A stretch of DNA of 37,161 nt from an uncultured Alphaproteobacteria bacterium (GCA_902590895.1 CACIYM010000007.1:1-37161), one strand, 5' to 3'. Shown: positions 12,889 through 23,788, counted from the first letter of the stretch. The notes: a model not told the origin generated them from the sequence alone. Numbers and translations are program-made.

Positions 12889-14165
12889 TAATTCTTTATT
12901 TGGACAACACCATTCATATATTTACGAAGAACCTTAGGTATATTGATAAATCCCTCTTCATTCTGATAATTTTCAATTATTGCTATTAAAATTCTCCCAA
13001 CAGCTAGAGATGACCCATTCAATGTATGGGGGAAAAAAATTTTCCCGTTATTAAAATTTTTTACTCTTGTTTTCATTCTTCTTGATTGAAAATCTTTACA
13101 ATTGGAACAGCTCGATACTTCTCTATACTTATCTTGTCCAGGCATCCAAACCTCAAAATCAATTGTATACGATGATGAAAAACCTAAGTCTGCTGTACAC
13201 AGTTCTACAATTTTATATGGTAATTCTAATTCTGATAAAATTTTCTCTACACATTTTATCATTCTATCTAGTTCTTGAAATGAATCATCTGGATGGACAA
13301 TAGAAACAAGTTCAACTTTCCCAAATTGATGTTCCCTCATAAGTCCCTTAGTATCTTTTCCAGCAGCACCTGCCTCGGCTCTAAAACAATTTGTAAAAGT
13401 GGTATATCTCAAAGGTAAATCTTTTAAATCTATTATATCTTCTCTATGAAAATTTGTAAGTGGAACTTCAGCCGTAGGAATCAACCATAAATTATTAAAA
13501 TTTGTCTTAAATAAATCTTCTCCAAATTTAGGTAACTGACCAGTACCATAGAGACAATCATCTTTGACCATTTCTGGTACAGAGCACTCCAAATATTGAA
13601 AAAATTTAGTATTATTATCGAGCATAAAGTTCATAATAGCTCTATGAAGTAGAGATAATTCTGATTTTAGTATTGAAAACCTACTGCCTGAAATTTTAAT
13701 TGCTTTTTTGTAATCAATTAAATTTAAATTCTCAGCAATTTCAAGATGCTGTTTGGGTTTAAAATTAAAAATTGGTTTTTTACCAACTTGTCTTATTATT
13801 TTGTTATCATTTTCGGATGTACCATACGGAGTTTTAACATCAATTAAATTTGGAAGCTGCATCAACTGTTCATCAAGTTCTTTTTTTTTTTTTTCTGATT
13901 CAATTTTACAATTCTCAAGCTCAATTTTAAGATTTCTTACCTCAATAGAAATTTGCTTAATTTCATTACTTGAAAGATCATTATTCTTTGAAATCTTTTT
14001 TGACAGAAGGTTTTTATTTTCTTGAAATTTTTGGACTTTATTTAGAAGATCTAGGTAAGAATTATGAATTTCAATTAACTTTGTTACATCAATTTCAAGG
14101 TTTCTTTTTTTCATAGATTCCTCGAAATCAGTCCTATTTTCTTTAATAAATTTTATATCATGCAT
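12888..14165 (-). CDS. serS: Seryl-tRNA synthetase
   Basis: Coiled-coil N-terminus and class II motifs: TNCFRAEAGAAGKDTKGLMREHQFGKVE, NGSSLAVGRILIAIIENYQ. Confidence 0.97.
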   Translation of the reverse strand: MHDIKFIKENRTDFEESMKKRNLEIDVTKLIEIHNSYLDLLNKVQKFQENKNLLSKKISKNNDLSSNEIKQISIEVRNLKIELENCKIESEKKKKELDEQLMQLPNLIDVKTPYGTSENDNKIIRQVGKKPIFNFKPKQHLEIAENLNLIDYKKAIKISGSRFSILKSELSLLHRAIMNFMLDNNTKFFQYLECSVPEMVKDDCLYGTGQLPKFGEDLFKTNFNNLWLIPTAEVPLTNFHREDIIDLKDLPLRYTTFTNCFRAEAGAAGKDTKGLMREHQFGKVELVSIVHPDDSFQELDRMIKCVEKILSELELPYKIVELCTADLGFSSSYTIDFEVWMPGQDKYREVSSCSNCKDFQSRRMKTRVKNFNNGKIFFPHTLNGSSLAVGRILIAIIENYQNEEGFINIPKVLRKYMNGVVQIKN

Positions 14166-14889
14166 TTTTCTTATCTATAAAAAATTTAATAAATATTATT
14201 GAAAATTCATAAAAGATTACAAGGGGAATAGCAATCCCTATCTGGGAAATAACATCTGGAGGTGTAAAAAGTGCAGAAAAAATTAATATTCCAATAAAAA
14301 AAAATTTTCTATTTTTTGAAAGAAATTCATGATTAAAAATACCAATTTTTGTTAACAGAATAATTAAAACAGGAAACTCAAAAGATAGTCCACTAGCAAA
14401 AAGTAGAAACATTATTAGTCTTATGTATTCTGAATATTTAGATTCAAGTTCCACAGGAAATGAATTACCTAGTAAGTTTTCATAAGAAATGAAAAAATTC
14501 CAAATGACAGGTACCAAAAAATAGTAGGCAAATAGTATTCCTGCTAAAAAAAAAAAAGGTGATAAAATTACAAGTGGAATAAAAAATTTTTTTTCATTTT
14601 TGTACAAAGCGGGAGAGATAAACAAAATTAGTTGAATGATAAGTACAGGTGTAGAGACTAAAAAAGATGCAAATAAAGAAATTTTTAGATTTGACACAAA
14701 AACTTCTGGTAAAGAAGTAAAAATCATTCTTTGATTTGGAGAATCTACCAATAACGAGAATAGTGGTTTAGTTAAAATATCGCCTAGATATTTGACATTT
14801 AAAAAAAAAAATAAAAAACTTATAAAAAGAAATAAAAAGCTAAATAAAATTCTATTTCTCAACTCTCTTAAATGATCTAAGTATTTCAT
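14158..14889 (-). CDS. tatC: Sec-independent translocase TatC
   Basis: HLRELRNRILFSFLF; multiple TM segments; downstream of tatB. Confidence 0.95.
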   Translation of the reverse strand: MKYLDHLRELRNRILFSFLFLFISFLFFFLNVKYLGDILTKPLFSLLVDSPNQRMIFTSLPEVFVSNLKISLFASFLVSTPVLIIQLILFISPALYKNEKKFFIPLVILSPFFFLAGILFAYYFLVPVIWNFFISYENLLGNSFPVELESKYSEYIRLIMFLLFASGLSFEFPVLIILLTKIGIFNHEFLSKNRKFFFIGILIFSALFTPPDVISQIGIAIPLVIFYEFSIIFIKFFIDKKNA

Positions 14890-14898
14890 CTAAATAAA

Positions 14899-15135
14899 TT
14901 ATTTTTTCTTTGTTTTTGTTTTTTTTTTTAAAAAGTTTCGTTTTGTGTCAAAGTCATTTGTTTGATCAAAGTCATTCATTTCATCTAATTCAAATTTAAA
15001 ATTATGATAATACCTTGAAATTTTTCTGTATAGAAGACCAAGATTTTTTGAAATATTAGGAATCTCCTCCGGTTTTACAAAAAGAGCAATAAAAAAAACG
15101 ACTATTAATAGTTCAATAATACCAATATTGAACAT
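14899..15135 (-). CDS. tatB: Sec-independent translocase TatB
   Basis: [38 protein letters not shown]: TatA/B-type TM helix, hinge and amphipathic helix between tatA and tatC. Confidence 0.82.
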   Translation of the reverse strand: MFNIGIIELLIVVFFIALFVKPEEIPNISKNLGLLYRKISRYYHNFKFELDEMNDFDQTNDFDTKRNFLKKKTKTKKK

Positions 15136-15299
15136 TATTTCTTTTCATTATTATTTTTTTTATTTTCTTTTAATCCATCTTTGAAGGATTTGATTCCTTT
15201 TGCTAACTCTCCAGCTACCTTTGGAAGTTTTCCAGCACCAAAAATAATCAGGACAATAACCAAAATTAGAATTATTTCCCAATGTCCAAGTCCAAACAT
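15135..15299 (-). CDS. tatA: Sec-independent translocase TatA (54 aa, absent from the ORF track)
   Basis: Manual reverse-strand translation: [54 protein letters not shown]. This is the classic TatA TM-FGxxKLP-amphipathic helix. Its TAA shares one base with the tatB ATG (TAATG). Confidence 0.95.
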   Translation of the reverse strand: MFGLGHWEIILILVIVLIIFGAGKLPKVAGELAKGIKSFKDGLKENKKNNNEKK

Positions 15300-15321
15300 A
15301 AACTATGTCTCCAAATTAATA

Positions 15322-15843
15322 TTACAAGATAATCGATTCTAATTCATCTACTTTTGGAAGATCCTTAATAGAACTTAATCCAAAGTGTTTTAAAAACTCA
15401 TAATCAGTTACCCACGTGACTGGTCTACCAGGTGTTTCTCTTCTACCATGTGGTTTTATCCATTTCAATTCTAAAAGTGAATCTAGTGTTCCTCTAAAAA
15501 CGGGTTTACCTCTAATTTTTTCAATTTCAGCTCTGGTAACAGGTTGATGATAAGAAATTATAGCTAGTGTTTCTATAGCTGCACTAGAAAGATTTTTTAT
15601 TTTTTTTGTCTGTATTGTTAGGTAATCTTTCAAATAATCTGATGTTTTAAAGAAAAATCTTTCTTCAACATTTGCCAAAACAATTCCTCTGTCCTTGTAA
15701 TCTAAAAAAATTTCATCCAAAATTTTTTCTAAATCAAAATTTCCATATTCTGCTAACATTTTTTTTATATCATTTTTGCTTAGAGGTTCTAATGAAGAAA
15801 AGATTAATGATTCAACGTATTTTTTTGCAGTTTTACTATCCAT
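15322..15843 (-). CDS. scpB: Segregation and condensation protein B
   Basis: SSAAIETLAIISYHQPVTRAEIEKIRG, GRRETPGRPVTWVTDYEFLKHFGL. Confidence 0.96.
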   Translation of the reverse strand: MDSKTAKKYVESLIFSSLEPLSKNDIKKMLAEYGNFDLEKILDEIFLDYKDRGIVLANVEERFFFKTSDYLKDYLTIQTKKIKNLSSAAIETLAIISYHQPVTRAEIEKIRGKPVFRGTLDSLLELKWIKPHGRRETPGRPVTWVTDYEFLKHFGLSSIKDLPKVDELESIIL

Positions 15844-16552
15844 TTTTCAATTTCACCATAATGTCATCAAAATGTTCATTCTGATTAATAATTATTTGAC
15901 CTTGAGATACTTTATTTAATGATGCTAATAATAAGGAAATAACTGCAGACTTATACTTTTCATCTTTCTTAATAACTTTAGGTAAAAAATTGAATAGAAA
16001 AGACCAATTTTTACTTTTATTTTCAAATAATTTTTCTAACCATTTCAATCCATCTTCCATTGAATAAAGATTTGATTCCTCTGAAAGTACTTTTATAGAT
16101 TTTTTTTTATTATTAAGCTCAGAATATTTTAATATTAAATCGTGTAGTGTTGTTTTAGGTACGATTTTACTACTTATTGTAAATTCATTGCGTATATTTA
16201 TTGAATGAAAATCTTTCCCATCTTGTGGTAAGTCAAAAATTTTTTTTGCAAGTTTTTTTATTGCATCATAATGAATTAAACGATTGGTTAAGTCCTCTTC
16301 AATATTTTCAGAGTCATTATTATCATCCTGAGGTAGTAATAATTTAGATTTCAAGTATGCCAATAAAGAAGCCATCACAAGATAATCTGCAGAAAGTTTT
16401 ATTTGATTTAAATTTTTATCGATGAAGTCTAAATATTGATTTGCAAGTTCAAGTATAGATATCTTTTTAATATCAACTTTTTGTTTTTTAGAAAGTTCTA
16501 GTAAAAGATCTAATGGACCTTCAAAACCACTGATATTTAAATTTAATTGCAT
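15836..16552 (-). CDS. scpA: Segregation and condensation protein A
   Basis: FEGPLDLLLELSKKQKVDI..., YLVMASLLAYLKSKLLLP. Confidence 0.95.
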   Translation of the reverse strand: MQLNLNISGFEGPLDLLLELSKKQKVDIKKISILELANQYLDFIDKNLNQIKLSADYLVMASLLAYLKSKLLLPQDDNNDSENIEEDLTNRLIHYDAIKKLAKKIFDLPQDGKDFHSINIRNEFTISSKIVPKTTLHDLILKYSELNNKKKSIKVLSEESNLYSMEDGLKWLEKLFENKSKNWSFLFNFLPKVIKKDEKYKSAVISLLLASLNKVSQGQIIINQNEHFDDIMVKLKNG

Positions 16553-17559
16553 AATTTAATAACATCTTCTTTTAAAAGTTTTTCTTTAATATTTTCTATA
16601 TCAAAATTTTTCTGTTCAAGTTTTATTATATCATTAGAGAAGTTTTGATAATATTTTTTTCTTATCGGTAATACTAATGGATATATTTTTTTCATTTCAT
16701 TTATTTTCCCATTACAATGTAATATAACATCACATCCAGCATTGTATGAATTTATTACAATTTGCTCTAATTTGTCTTGTAATCCTTTCATCGCAATATC
16801 ATCTGTCAAAATTAAGCCATTAAATTTATGATAACTCCTTAATAAAATGTTAATTTTTTTTGAATAAGTAGCAATTTTATTATCAATCTTTGTATAAAAA
16901 ATATGTGCTAGCATAACTAGCGATTCATTTTTCAAAGATGTAAAAGGTATCAAATCTGTTTTTTTAAGAATATTTAAATCCGTATTAACTTCAGAAATAT
17001 TTTCATGAGTATCTGTTTTTGATCTTCCATGACCTGGATAATGCTTTAACACTGGGATTATACCGGAATCTCTGAATCCTTTACAATAATGTTTTACTAA
17101 ACAATCAACAATTTCTGGATCATCACTGAAAGATCTATCACCTATTATTTTATGAGCATGTCTAAATAATAAATCACAAACTGGTGAGAAGTTAACATCT
17201 ATGCCAATTTGTTTCAATTCCCAACCTATGAGATAGGATGTTAAGTAACTTAATTTTTTTGCTTTACGTTTACTTTCTTTAAATATTATTCCAAAAATAC
17301 TTTGAGGAGGAAATTGAGTGAATTCTTTATTGTTAAATCTTTGTACTCTTCCACCTTCTTGATCAACAAAAATCAAAGGATTAGTATTTAGTGTAATATT
17401 TTTTAATTGATTAATTAATTCTTTTAATTGGATAACATCTTTAAAGTTTCTTTTGAATAAAACAAAACCTAAAGGATTGGTTTCTTTAAAAAAAGATTTT
17501 TCCTCATCGGTTAGAATTTGACCTGAAATTGAAAGAATTATTCCATCTGGATTTATCAT
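16543..17559 (-). CDS. nagZ: Beta-N-acetylhexosaminidase (GH3)
   Basis: VDQEGGRVQRF, NFSPVCDL, VLKHYPGHGRSKTDTHE, ILTDDIAMKGL. Confidence 0.95.
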   Translation of the reverse strand: MINPDGIILSISGQILTDEEKSFFKETNPLGFVLFKRNFKDVIQLKELINQLKNITLNTNPLIFVDQEGGRVQRFNNKEFTQFPPQSIFGIIFKESKRKAKKLSYLTSYLIGWELKQIGIDVNFSPVCDLLFRHAHKIIGDRSFSDDPEIVDCLVKHYCKGFRDSGIIPVLKHYPGHGRSKTDTHENISEVNTDLNILKKTDLIPFTSLKNESLVMLAHIFYTKIDNKIATYSKKINILLRSYHKFNGLILTDDIAMKGLQDKLEQIVINSYNAGCDVILHCNGKINEMKKIYPLVLPIRKKYYQNFSNDIIKLEQKNFDIENIKEKLLKEDVIKLCN

Positions 17560-17562
17560 TTA

Positions 17563-18084
17563 TTATTCTTTAATTACGATACAGTTGATTTTAATATTTT
17601 TTAAAGTTTCACAATGAGAATTAGCTTTTTTAAACGAAAAAAAGTTTGAGGAAATAACTCTAAAATATATTTGATCATTTTTAAGCTTTATCTTTTTTAT
17701 ATCTAAATCAATTTTATTGTCTTTAAAAAAATTATTTTTAAGAAGCTTTTTTGATATTTGTTTACTCTTATTTTCATCTTTGAATGAAGCGAGTTGAAGT
17801 TGATAATTTATTTTTGAATCTCCTGTTATATTTTTGTCATTTTTTAAATCAGCTAACTCATTTTCAATTATATCTTCAATATTTTTTGGTTTTTCTAAAA
17901 TTTTGTAAACAGTGTCATTTTTAGATCCAAGTGTGTTTTCAATTTTTTTTACTAAGGGGGATTTGTTTTCTAGTATCAAAACGTCATCGTTTGGAACAAT
18001 TGAGATATATGATAAGACTATCAATGCAATTAGTGTAGTGTAGCTAATTATTATTAACGAAATTTTCACGCTTAAACTTTTCAT
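17563..18084 (-). CDS. SPOR-domain protein
   Basis: N-terminal TM segment; C-terminal YQLQLASFKDENKSKQISKKLLKN...VISSNFFSFKKANSHCETLK; between argS and nagZ as in other alphaproteobacteria. Confidence 0.8.
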   Translation of the reverse strand: MKSLSVKISLIIISYTTLIALIVLSYISIVPNDDVLILENKSPLVKKIENTLGSKNDTVYKILEKPKNIEDIIENELADLKNDKNITGDSKINYQLQLASFKDENKSKQISKKLLKNNFFKDNKIDLDIKKIKLKNDQIYFRVISSNFFSFKKANSHCETLKNIKINCIVIKE

Positions 18085-19796
18085 TACATATTTTCTGGAC
18101 AGTCGATTTTGAGAAGGTCTAAGCCTTTTTTTATTATTGATTTAACAGCCACTATCAAATGAATTCTTGATTTAGAAACTATTAAATCATCTTCAATTAA
18201 AATTCTTTTTGACTCATCAATATTTCCAAGAGCCCAATAGCTATGAAAAGTTTTTGCTAATTCGAAAAGAAAGTTTGATATTCTATGAGGTTCAAAGCTT
18301 TGAGCAGAAGATTTGATTACATTGTAAAAACTACAAACCTGTTTTATTATTTGTTTTTCTTCATATATTTGTAATTCAGTCAAGTTAGTGACATTTTTTA
18401 AATTGCTCACAAATTCATCCCCAAACTTTTCTTTCGCAATCTTAATAATTGATGAACATCTAGCATGAGCATATTGTATATAGAAAACTGGGTTATCTTT
18501 ATTTTTGTGTAAAAATACATCTAAATCAAAATCGATTTTCTTATCTGCATTTCTTGATATCATTGTATATCTAATAGCATCAGTTCCAACCTCTTTTAAT
18601 ACTTCTCTCATAGTAATATAAGTTCCTGCTCTTTTAGACATCTTCATTTTTGTATTATTTTTTAATAAATTTACCATTGCTGTTAATTTAATTTGGATGT
18701 TGACCTCTTTTTTATTAATTGCCTTAATGGCATTTTTAAGTCTTTTAACGTATCCAAAATGATCTACTCCCCAGATATTTATTAAGACATCAAAATTTCT
18801 TTCCACTTTGTTTTGATGATAAATAATATCAGACATGAAATATGTTAAATTTCCATTCGGTTTAATTAAAGCTCTATCCGAATCGTCGCCAAATTTTTTT
18901 GAACAAAAAAGAAATTGTTCTTTCTTTTCCCATTTTTCATCTTGAATATTTTTTGGTGTCTCTTGAAAACCATAATACGCAAGTTTCATATCAATTAATT
19001 TTTTTTTTAAATTATTAACTCTTTGCATAGAAGATAATTTTTTTTCTGAAATGAAATTTTTATGATTTACTTTTAATGTTTTTAAATCATCTTTGATATC
19101 ACCCAAAATCTTTTTTATAACCTGTTCATTTAATTTAGTTTGTTTTAAACTTTGATTAAAAAAAATCTTTGCTATTTCTTTTAGGTAGTCGCCCGGATAA
19201 AGAGAATCAGGGGTCTTCACATCGAAATTACATTTATTTTTTAAATAAAAATTTATAGTATCTAAAAGTTTATTTATTTGCTCTCCAGCATCATTAATAT
19301 AGTATTCGTCTGTTACCTCATGACCAACTTCTTTTAAAATTGACGACAACGTATCACCTAAAACTGCCCCTCTTGCATGACCTATATGCATTAAGCCAGT
19401 TGGGTTAGCGGATACGTATTCAAGGCATATTTTTTTACTCTCTACATTGTAATTAAAATTTCTTTTTATATTTAAATACTCATATAATTGATCATGCCAA
19501 AAAGAATTATAAAAAAAAATATTTATAAAACCTGGTTTAACAATCTCAACCTTTTTAATTTGGTTTTCATGTTTAAGGTCAATTACGATCTTTTCAGCCA
19601 ATTCTATTGGAGAAATTTTTAAAAATTTACATCCAACCATCGCTATATTAGTTGATAAATCACCGAATTCTTTTTTTGGAGAATTATCAATAGAAAAGTC
19701 TATATTATCCAAGGTAGATAACTCAACTTTTTGCTTGGAAGTAATCTTTTCTAAAATTTTATATAATTTTGTTTTTAAAGAGTCGTGATACAACAT
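18084..19796 (-). CDS. argS: Arginyl-tRNA synthetase
   Basis: EYVSANPTGLMHIGHARGAVLGD (HIGH), KMSKRAGTYIT (KMSKS-type), DALON anticodon-binding C-terminus. Confidence 0.97.
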   Translation of the reverse strand: MLYHDSLKTKLYKILEKITSKQKVELSTLDNIDFSIDNSPKKEFGDLSTNIAMVGCKFLKISPIELAEKIVIDLKHENQIKKVEIVKPGFINIFFYNSFWHDQLYEYLNIKRNFNYNVESKKICLEYVSANPTGLMHIGHARGAVLGDTLSSILKEVGHEVTDEYYINDAGEQINKLLDTINFYLKNKCNFDVKTPDSLYPGDYLKEIAKIFFNQSLKQTKLNEQVIKKILGDIKDDLKTLKVNHKNFISEKKLSSMQRVNNLKKKLIDMKLAYYGFQETPKNIQDEKWEKKEQFLFCSKKFGDDSDRALIKPNGNLTYFMSDIIYHQNKVERNFDVLINIWGVDHFGYVKRLKNAIKAINKKEVNIQIKLTAMVNLLKNNTKMKMSKRAGTYITMREVLKEVGTDAIRYTMISRNADKKIDFDLDVFLHKNKDNPVFYIQYAHARCSSIIKIAKEKFGDEFVSNLKNVTNLTELQIYEEKQIIKQVCSFYNVIKSSAQSFEPHRISNFLFELAKTFHSYWALGNIDESKRILIEDDLIVSKSRIHLIVAVKSIIKKGLDLLKIDCPENM

Positions 19797-20933
19797 TTAA
19801 AAATTATAAAGATCAAAAAATTTTTTGTGAATATTAATTGCATATTTATCAGTCATACCAGATATATAGTCACAAACGATAATATGTTTTTCTTCATCAT
19901 TTTCAAAGTTTATCCATTGTTTAGGAAGTAAATCTGGTTCTTTATTATACAAATCATACAGATCAGAAACAATTCTCTTTGCCTTAATTGTCATTGTTCT
20001 AATTTTTGGATGCATATACATTCTTTTTTTCAAAAATTTTTTTAGAGCTAATTCCTCATTCGCCATACTTGTGCTAAAACATACTAAACTTTTACCAAGA
20101 AAATTGACATCAGTAGCTGATGACACATTAAACTTTTTTAAATTAGACTTTGTATTTTTAATTAAGTCATCTAGCATTAATTTTATTAGTTTTCTAACAA
20201 GCTCATACTTTAATCTAGATACATCATTTTTTTTTATTTTAATGGTCTTCAAAGCTTTCTGAACAATATTTAGCTGTTCCAACTCTTCAATATCAAAAAA
20301 ATTAGCATATAATCCATCATCGATATCGTTATTATTATATGCTATATCGTCACAAATTGCAGCTATTTGCGACTCAAAGGATCCAAATGTTTTTAAATTA
20401 CCATCAAAAAAAGTTAAAAAAGTTTTTATGAAATTTGGAATATTTTTTTTTACCGGACCATTATGTTTTAAAATTCCATCTAATGTTTCAAAAGTTAAAT
20501 TCAGTCCATCAAATTCAAAATACTTTTTTTCGAGTGATGTTAGTATTTTTAATGCCTGAAAATTATGATCAAAGCCTCCATATTTCTGCATTTTTTTATC
20601 CAATACTTCCTCTCCAGCATGCCCAAATGGTGTGTGACCTAAATCATGAGATAATGAAATAGACTCTGCTAAATCATCATTAACTTTAAAAACTTTTGAT
20701 ATTGACCTTGCCAACTGTGAAACTTCTAAGCTATGAGACAACCTAGTTCTATAATAATCTTCCTCATTATTTACAAAAACCTGCGTTTTATATTTTAGTC
20801 TCCTAAACGCTGAACAATGTATAATTCTATCTCTATCTCTCATAAAACAAGAGCGATTGACATCTTCTTGTTCTGAAAACATTCTACCTTTTGAATTTTT
20901 AAAATCAGATGAAAAGATTGAATAACCCGTCAT
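19797..20933 (-). CDS. dgt: Deoxyguanosinetriphosphate triphosphohydrolase-like HD protein
   Basis: DRDRIIHCSAFRRLKYKTQVF, SHSLEVSQLARSI, LSHDLGHTPFGHAGEEVL. The track ORF extends to 21062, but the start at 20933 (MTGYS) or 20954 (MLNIYN) avoids overlapping erpA. Confidence 0.93.
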   Translation of the reverse strand: MTGYSIFSSDFKNSKGRMFSEQEDVNRSCFMRDRDRIIHCSAFRRLKYKTQVFVNNEEDYYRTRLSHSLEVSQLARSISKVFKVNDDLAESISLSHDLGHTPFGHAGEEVLDKKMQKYGGFDHNFQALKILTSLEKKYFEFDGLNLTFETLDGILKHNGPVKKNIPNFIKTFLTFFDGNLKTFGSFESQIAAICDDIAYNNNDIDDGLYANFFDIEELEQLNIVQKALKTIKIKKNDVSRLKYELVRKLIKLMLDDLIKNTKSNLKKFNVSSATDVNFLGKSLVCFSTSMANEELALKKFLKKRMYMHPKIRTMTIKAKRIVSDLYDLYNKEPDLLPKQWINFENDEEKHIIVCDYISGMTDKYAINIHKKFFDLYNF

Positions 20934-20973
20934 AATATTATATATATTTAACATAAAATTATAGATTAGTATA

Positions 20974-21294
20974 ATGTTTGATGTTTCAGATAAAGCTTTA
21001 GAAAGAATTGAAAGCGTTTGTAGCAAAAAAACCGAAGACAAATATTTCCGAATTTCAGTCAACGGTGGTGGTTGCCAAGGCTTTTCATATAACTTTGGCT
21101 TCGACCACGTGATTAATGATGACGATAAGGTTCTAGATTTTAAAAAAGTTAAGGTCTTAGTTGATGAAACATCTTTAAGTTTTATTCAAGGGTCTAAACT
21201 AGATTTTGTTGAAGATATCATCGGATCGTATTTTAAAATCACTAATCCGAATGCAACTTCAACTTGTGGATGCGGAACATCATTCTCATTGTAA
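20974..21294 (+). CDS. erpA: A-type iron-sulfur cluster insertion protein
   Basis: FRISVNGGGCQGFSYNFGFD and C-terminal TSTCGCGTSFSL, with the three conserved Cys. ErpA versus IscA/SufA assignment is tentative. Confidence 0.9.
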   Translation: MFDVSDKALERIESVCSKKTEDKYFRISVNGGGCQGFSYNFGFDHVINDDDKVLDFKKVKVLVDETSLSFIQGSKLDFVEDIIGSYFKITNPNATSTCGCGTSFSL

Positions 21295-21300
21295 TATAAT

Positions 21301-22071
21301 ATGAAGATTTGTTCATGGAATATTAACTCTGTAAGAGTTAGAGTTAATGCTCTGGACTCTCTTATTGAAAATTACAATCCTGACATCATTCTTCTTCAAG
21401 AAATAAAATGCGAGAACAATCAGTTTAACGAATTTTATGAAAATTCTGAATATAACGCAATTGTTACCGGTCAAAAAGGCAGACATGGCGTAGCCACATT
21501 AGTGAATAAAAAAATAAATTTTACAAAAATTGAAATTAATTCAAAAATTATGAATAAAGAGGCAAGAATTTGTGGTGTAAGTCTTGGGAAGCTTTCAATT
21601 TTTAATGTTTATGTACCAAATGGTAATCCACCAGAAATCATCGAAAAATACGAATTTAAGTTACAATGGCTCGATGAATTATCGAAAATGGTTGAGAGAT
21701 ATATTTCGAATTATCAAGATATTATTGTCGCAGGAGATTTTAACGTTTTGGAACATGAAAACGATGTAAAGGATTTTAAAAATTGGAATTTGGACGCATT
21801 GGGAAAAATTGAAACAAGAAAATTATTTAGAAAAATTTTGTCTAAAGGTATGTGTAATGTTGTAAGGATTTTTGATAAACCAGGAGAAAACTATTCATAT
21901 TGGGATTATCAAAAAGCTTGTTGGGAGAGAAATTACGGACTATTGATTGACCATTTTTTAGTTTCACCATTTGTTTTACAAAATACTAATAACATATCAT
22001 TTAAAAAGGAGTTCAGAGATTTTGAAAAACCTTCGGATCATATTCCTGTCATGATTAACCTAGAAATTTGA
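21301..22071 (+). CDS. xth: Exodeoxyribonuclease III
   Basis: MKICSWNINSVRVR, LLQEIKCENNQF, VAGDFNVL, PSDHIPVMINLE. Confidence 0.95.
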   Translation: MKICSWNINSVRVRVNALDSLIENYNPDIILLQEIKCENNQFNEFYENSEYNAIVTGQKGRHGVATLVNKKINFTKIEINSKIMNKEARICGVSLGKLSIFNVYVPNGNPPEIIEKYEFKLQWLDELSKMVERYISNYQDIIVAGDFNVLEHENDVKDFKNWNLDALGKIETRKLFRKILSKGMCNVVRIFDKPGENYSYWDYQKACWERNYGLLIDHFLVSPFVLQNTNNISFKKEFRDFEKPSDHIPVMINLEI

Positions 22072-23787
22072 CTAAATATCTGAATATATTTTTTTCTCTT
22101 TTTTTGCACCAGGGTGTGTAACCGCTCCAAAGCGGGCTGAACCAACACTTTGTGCAAATTTCCACAATGCGCCTGATGTAAAATCATTTTCTTTAATTTC
22201 TAAATTTTTTTTTCTTACATTTAATTCATTATTTGAGATCAATAATTCTATAATTCCTTTTTTGCCGTCTAGAATTATTTCGTCACCGTCCTGAACCAAA
22301 GCAATAGGTCCCAATACTGCAGCTTCTGGACTGACGTGACCAACACAAAAACCTCTCGTAGCTCCAGAGAATCTCCCATCAGTTATCAATGCCACTTTTT
22401 CTCCCATGCCTTGTCCATATATTGCTGCTGTAGTAGCAAGCATCTCTCTCATACCAGGGCCACCTTTTGGGCCTTCATACCTAATTACTAAAACATCTCC
22501 TTCTTTATATTTTTTTTCACTAACCGCTTTAAATGCATCCTCCTCACAATCAAAACATCTTGCTTTACCTTTAAAAAATTGGGACTTCATTCCTGCAACT
22601 TTTACAATTGCACCGTCTGGAGCTAAATTACCTTTTAAACCAACAACACCTCCAGTAGAGGAGATTGGCTTATTAACTGGAAAAACAATTTTTTGCGAAC
22701 CGTAATCCACGACTATGTTCTCTAAATTTTCTTTAATTGTTTTCCCATTTACAGTTAAACAATCTTCATAAAAATATCCACCATCAAGAAGCGCCTTCAT
22801 TATTATTGGAACTCCTCCTATCTCATAAAGGTCTTTAGCTAAATATTTACCTCCTGGTTTGAGATCAACGATATAAGGAGTTTCTTTGAATATTTTTGCA
22901 ACATCCATTAAATCAAACTCTATTCCTATTTCATTGGCTAATGCAGGAAGATGAAGTGCTGCATTTGTTGAACCACCGCTACATGCAACAACTCTAGCGG
23001 CATTTATCAGAGATTTTCTACTTACTATTTCTCTGGGTTTAATTTGTTTATCTATTAATTTCATCACAGAAACACCAGAATCATATGCATACTCATCCCT
23101 TGATTCATATGGAGCTGGTGTGGATGAAGAACCAGGAATTGCCAAGCCAATTGCTTCTGCAACACACGCCATCGTGTTAGCAGTAAACTGGCCACCACAA
23201 GACCCAGCAGATGGACAAGCTACTTTCTCTAAGGCACAAAGCTCTTTTTCTGAAATTTTTTTTGCATCATACTCACCAACAGCTTCAAATACGTCTTGAA
23301 CAGTAACATCTTTATTTTTATATTTTCCTGGAAGTATTGAACCGCCGTATAAAAAAACTGAAGGAACGTTAAGCCTTAGCATTGCCATCATCAAACCGGG
23401 TAAAGATTTATCACACCCCGCGATTCCCACTAATCCATCATAACAATGTCCTCTCATTGCAACTTCAACAGAGTCAGCTATTATTTCTCTTGAAACAAGG
23501 GACGATTTCATTCCTTCATGTCCCATCGCAATCCCGTCCGTGACTGTAATAGTTGTGAATTCTCTTGGAGTACCTTTACTATCCTTTACACCCCTTTTTG
23601 TTGCTTGAGCTTGTCTAGAAAGAGATATGTTGCATGGTGCTGATTCATTCCAACAAGTAGCAACACCAACAAAAGGTTGATTTATTTCTTTTTCTGAGAG
23701 ACCCATTGCATAATAATAAGACCTATGGGGTGAACTTTTAGCACCCAATGTTACATGTCTACTTGGTAAACGGGATTTATCAATCAT
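22072..23787 (-). CDS. ilvD: Dihydroxy-acid dehydratase
   Basis: [59 protein letters not shown]. Confidence 0.97.
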   Translation of the reverse strand: MIDKSRLPSRHVTLGAKSSPHRSYYYAMGLSEKEINQPFVGVATCWNESAPCNISLSRQAQATKRGVKDSKGTPREFTTITVTDGIAMGHEGMKSSLVSREIIADSVEVAMRGHCYDGLVGIAGCDKSLPGLMMAMLRLNVPSVFLYGGSILPGKYKNKDVTVQDVFEAVGEYDAKKISEKELCALEKVACPSAGSCGGQFTANTMACVAEAIGLAIPGSSSTPAPYESRDEYAYDSGVSVMKLIDKQIKPREIVSRKSLINAARVVACSGGSTNAALHLPALANEIGIEFDLMDVAKIFKETPYIVDLKPGGKYLAKDLYEIGGVPIIMKALLDGGYFYEDCLTVNGKTIKENLENIVVDYGSQKIVFPVNKPISSTGGVVGLKGNLAPDGAIVKVAGMKSQFFKGKARCFDCEEDAFKAVSEKKYKEGDVLVIRYEGPKGGPGMREMLATTAAIYGQGMGEKVALITDGRFSGATRGFCVGHVSPEAAVLGPIALVQDGDEIILDGKKGIIELLISNNELNVRKKNLEIKENDFTSGALWKFAQSVGSARFGAVTHPGAKKEKKIYSDI

Positions 23788-23788
23788 C

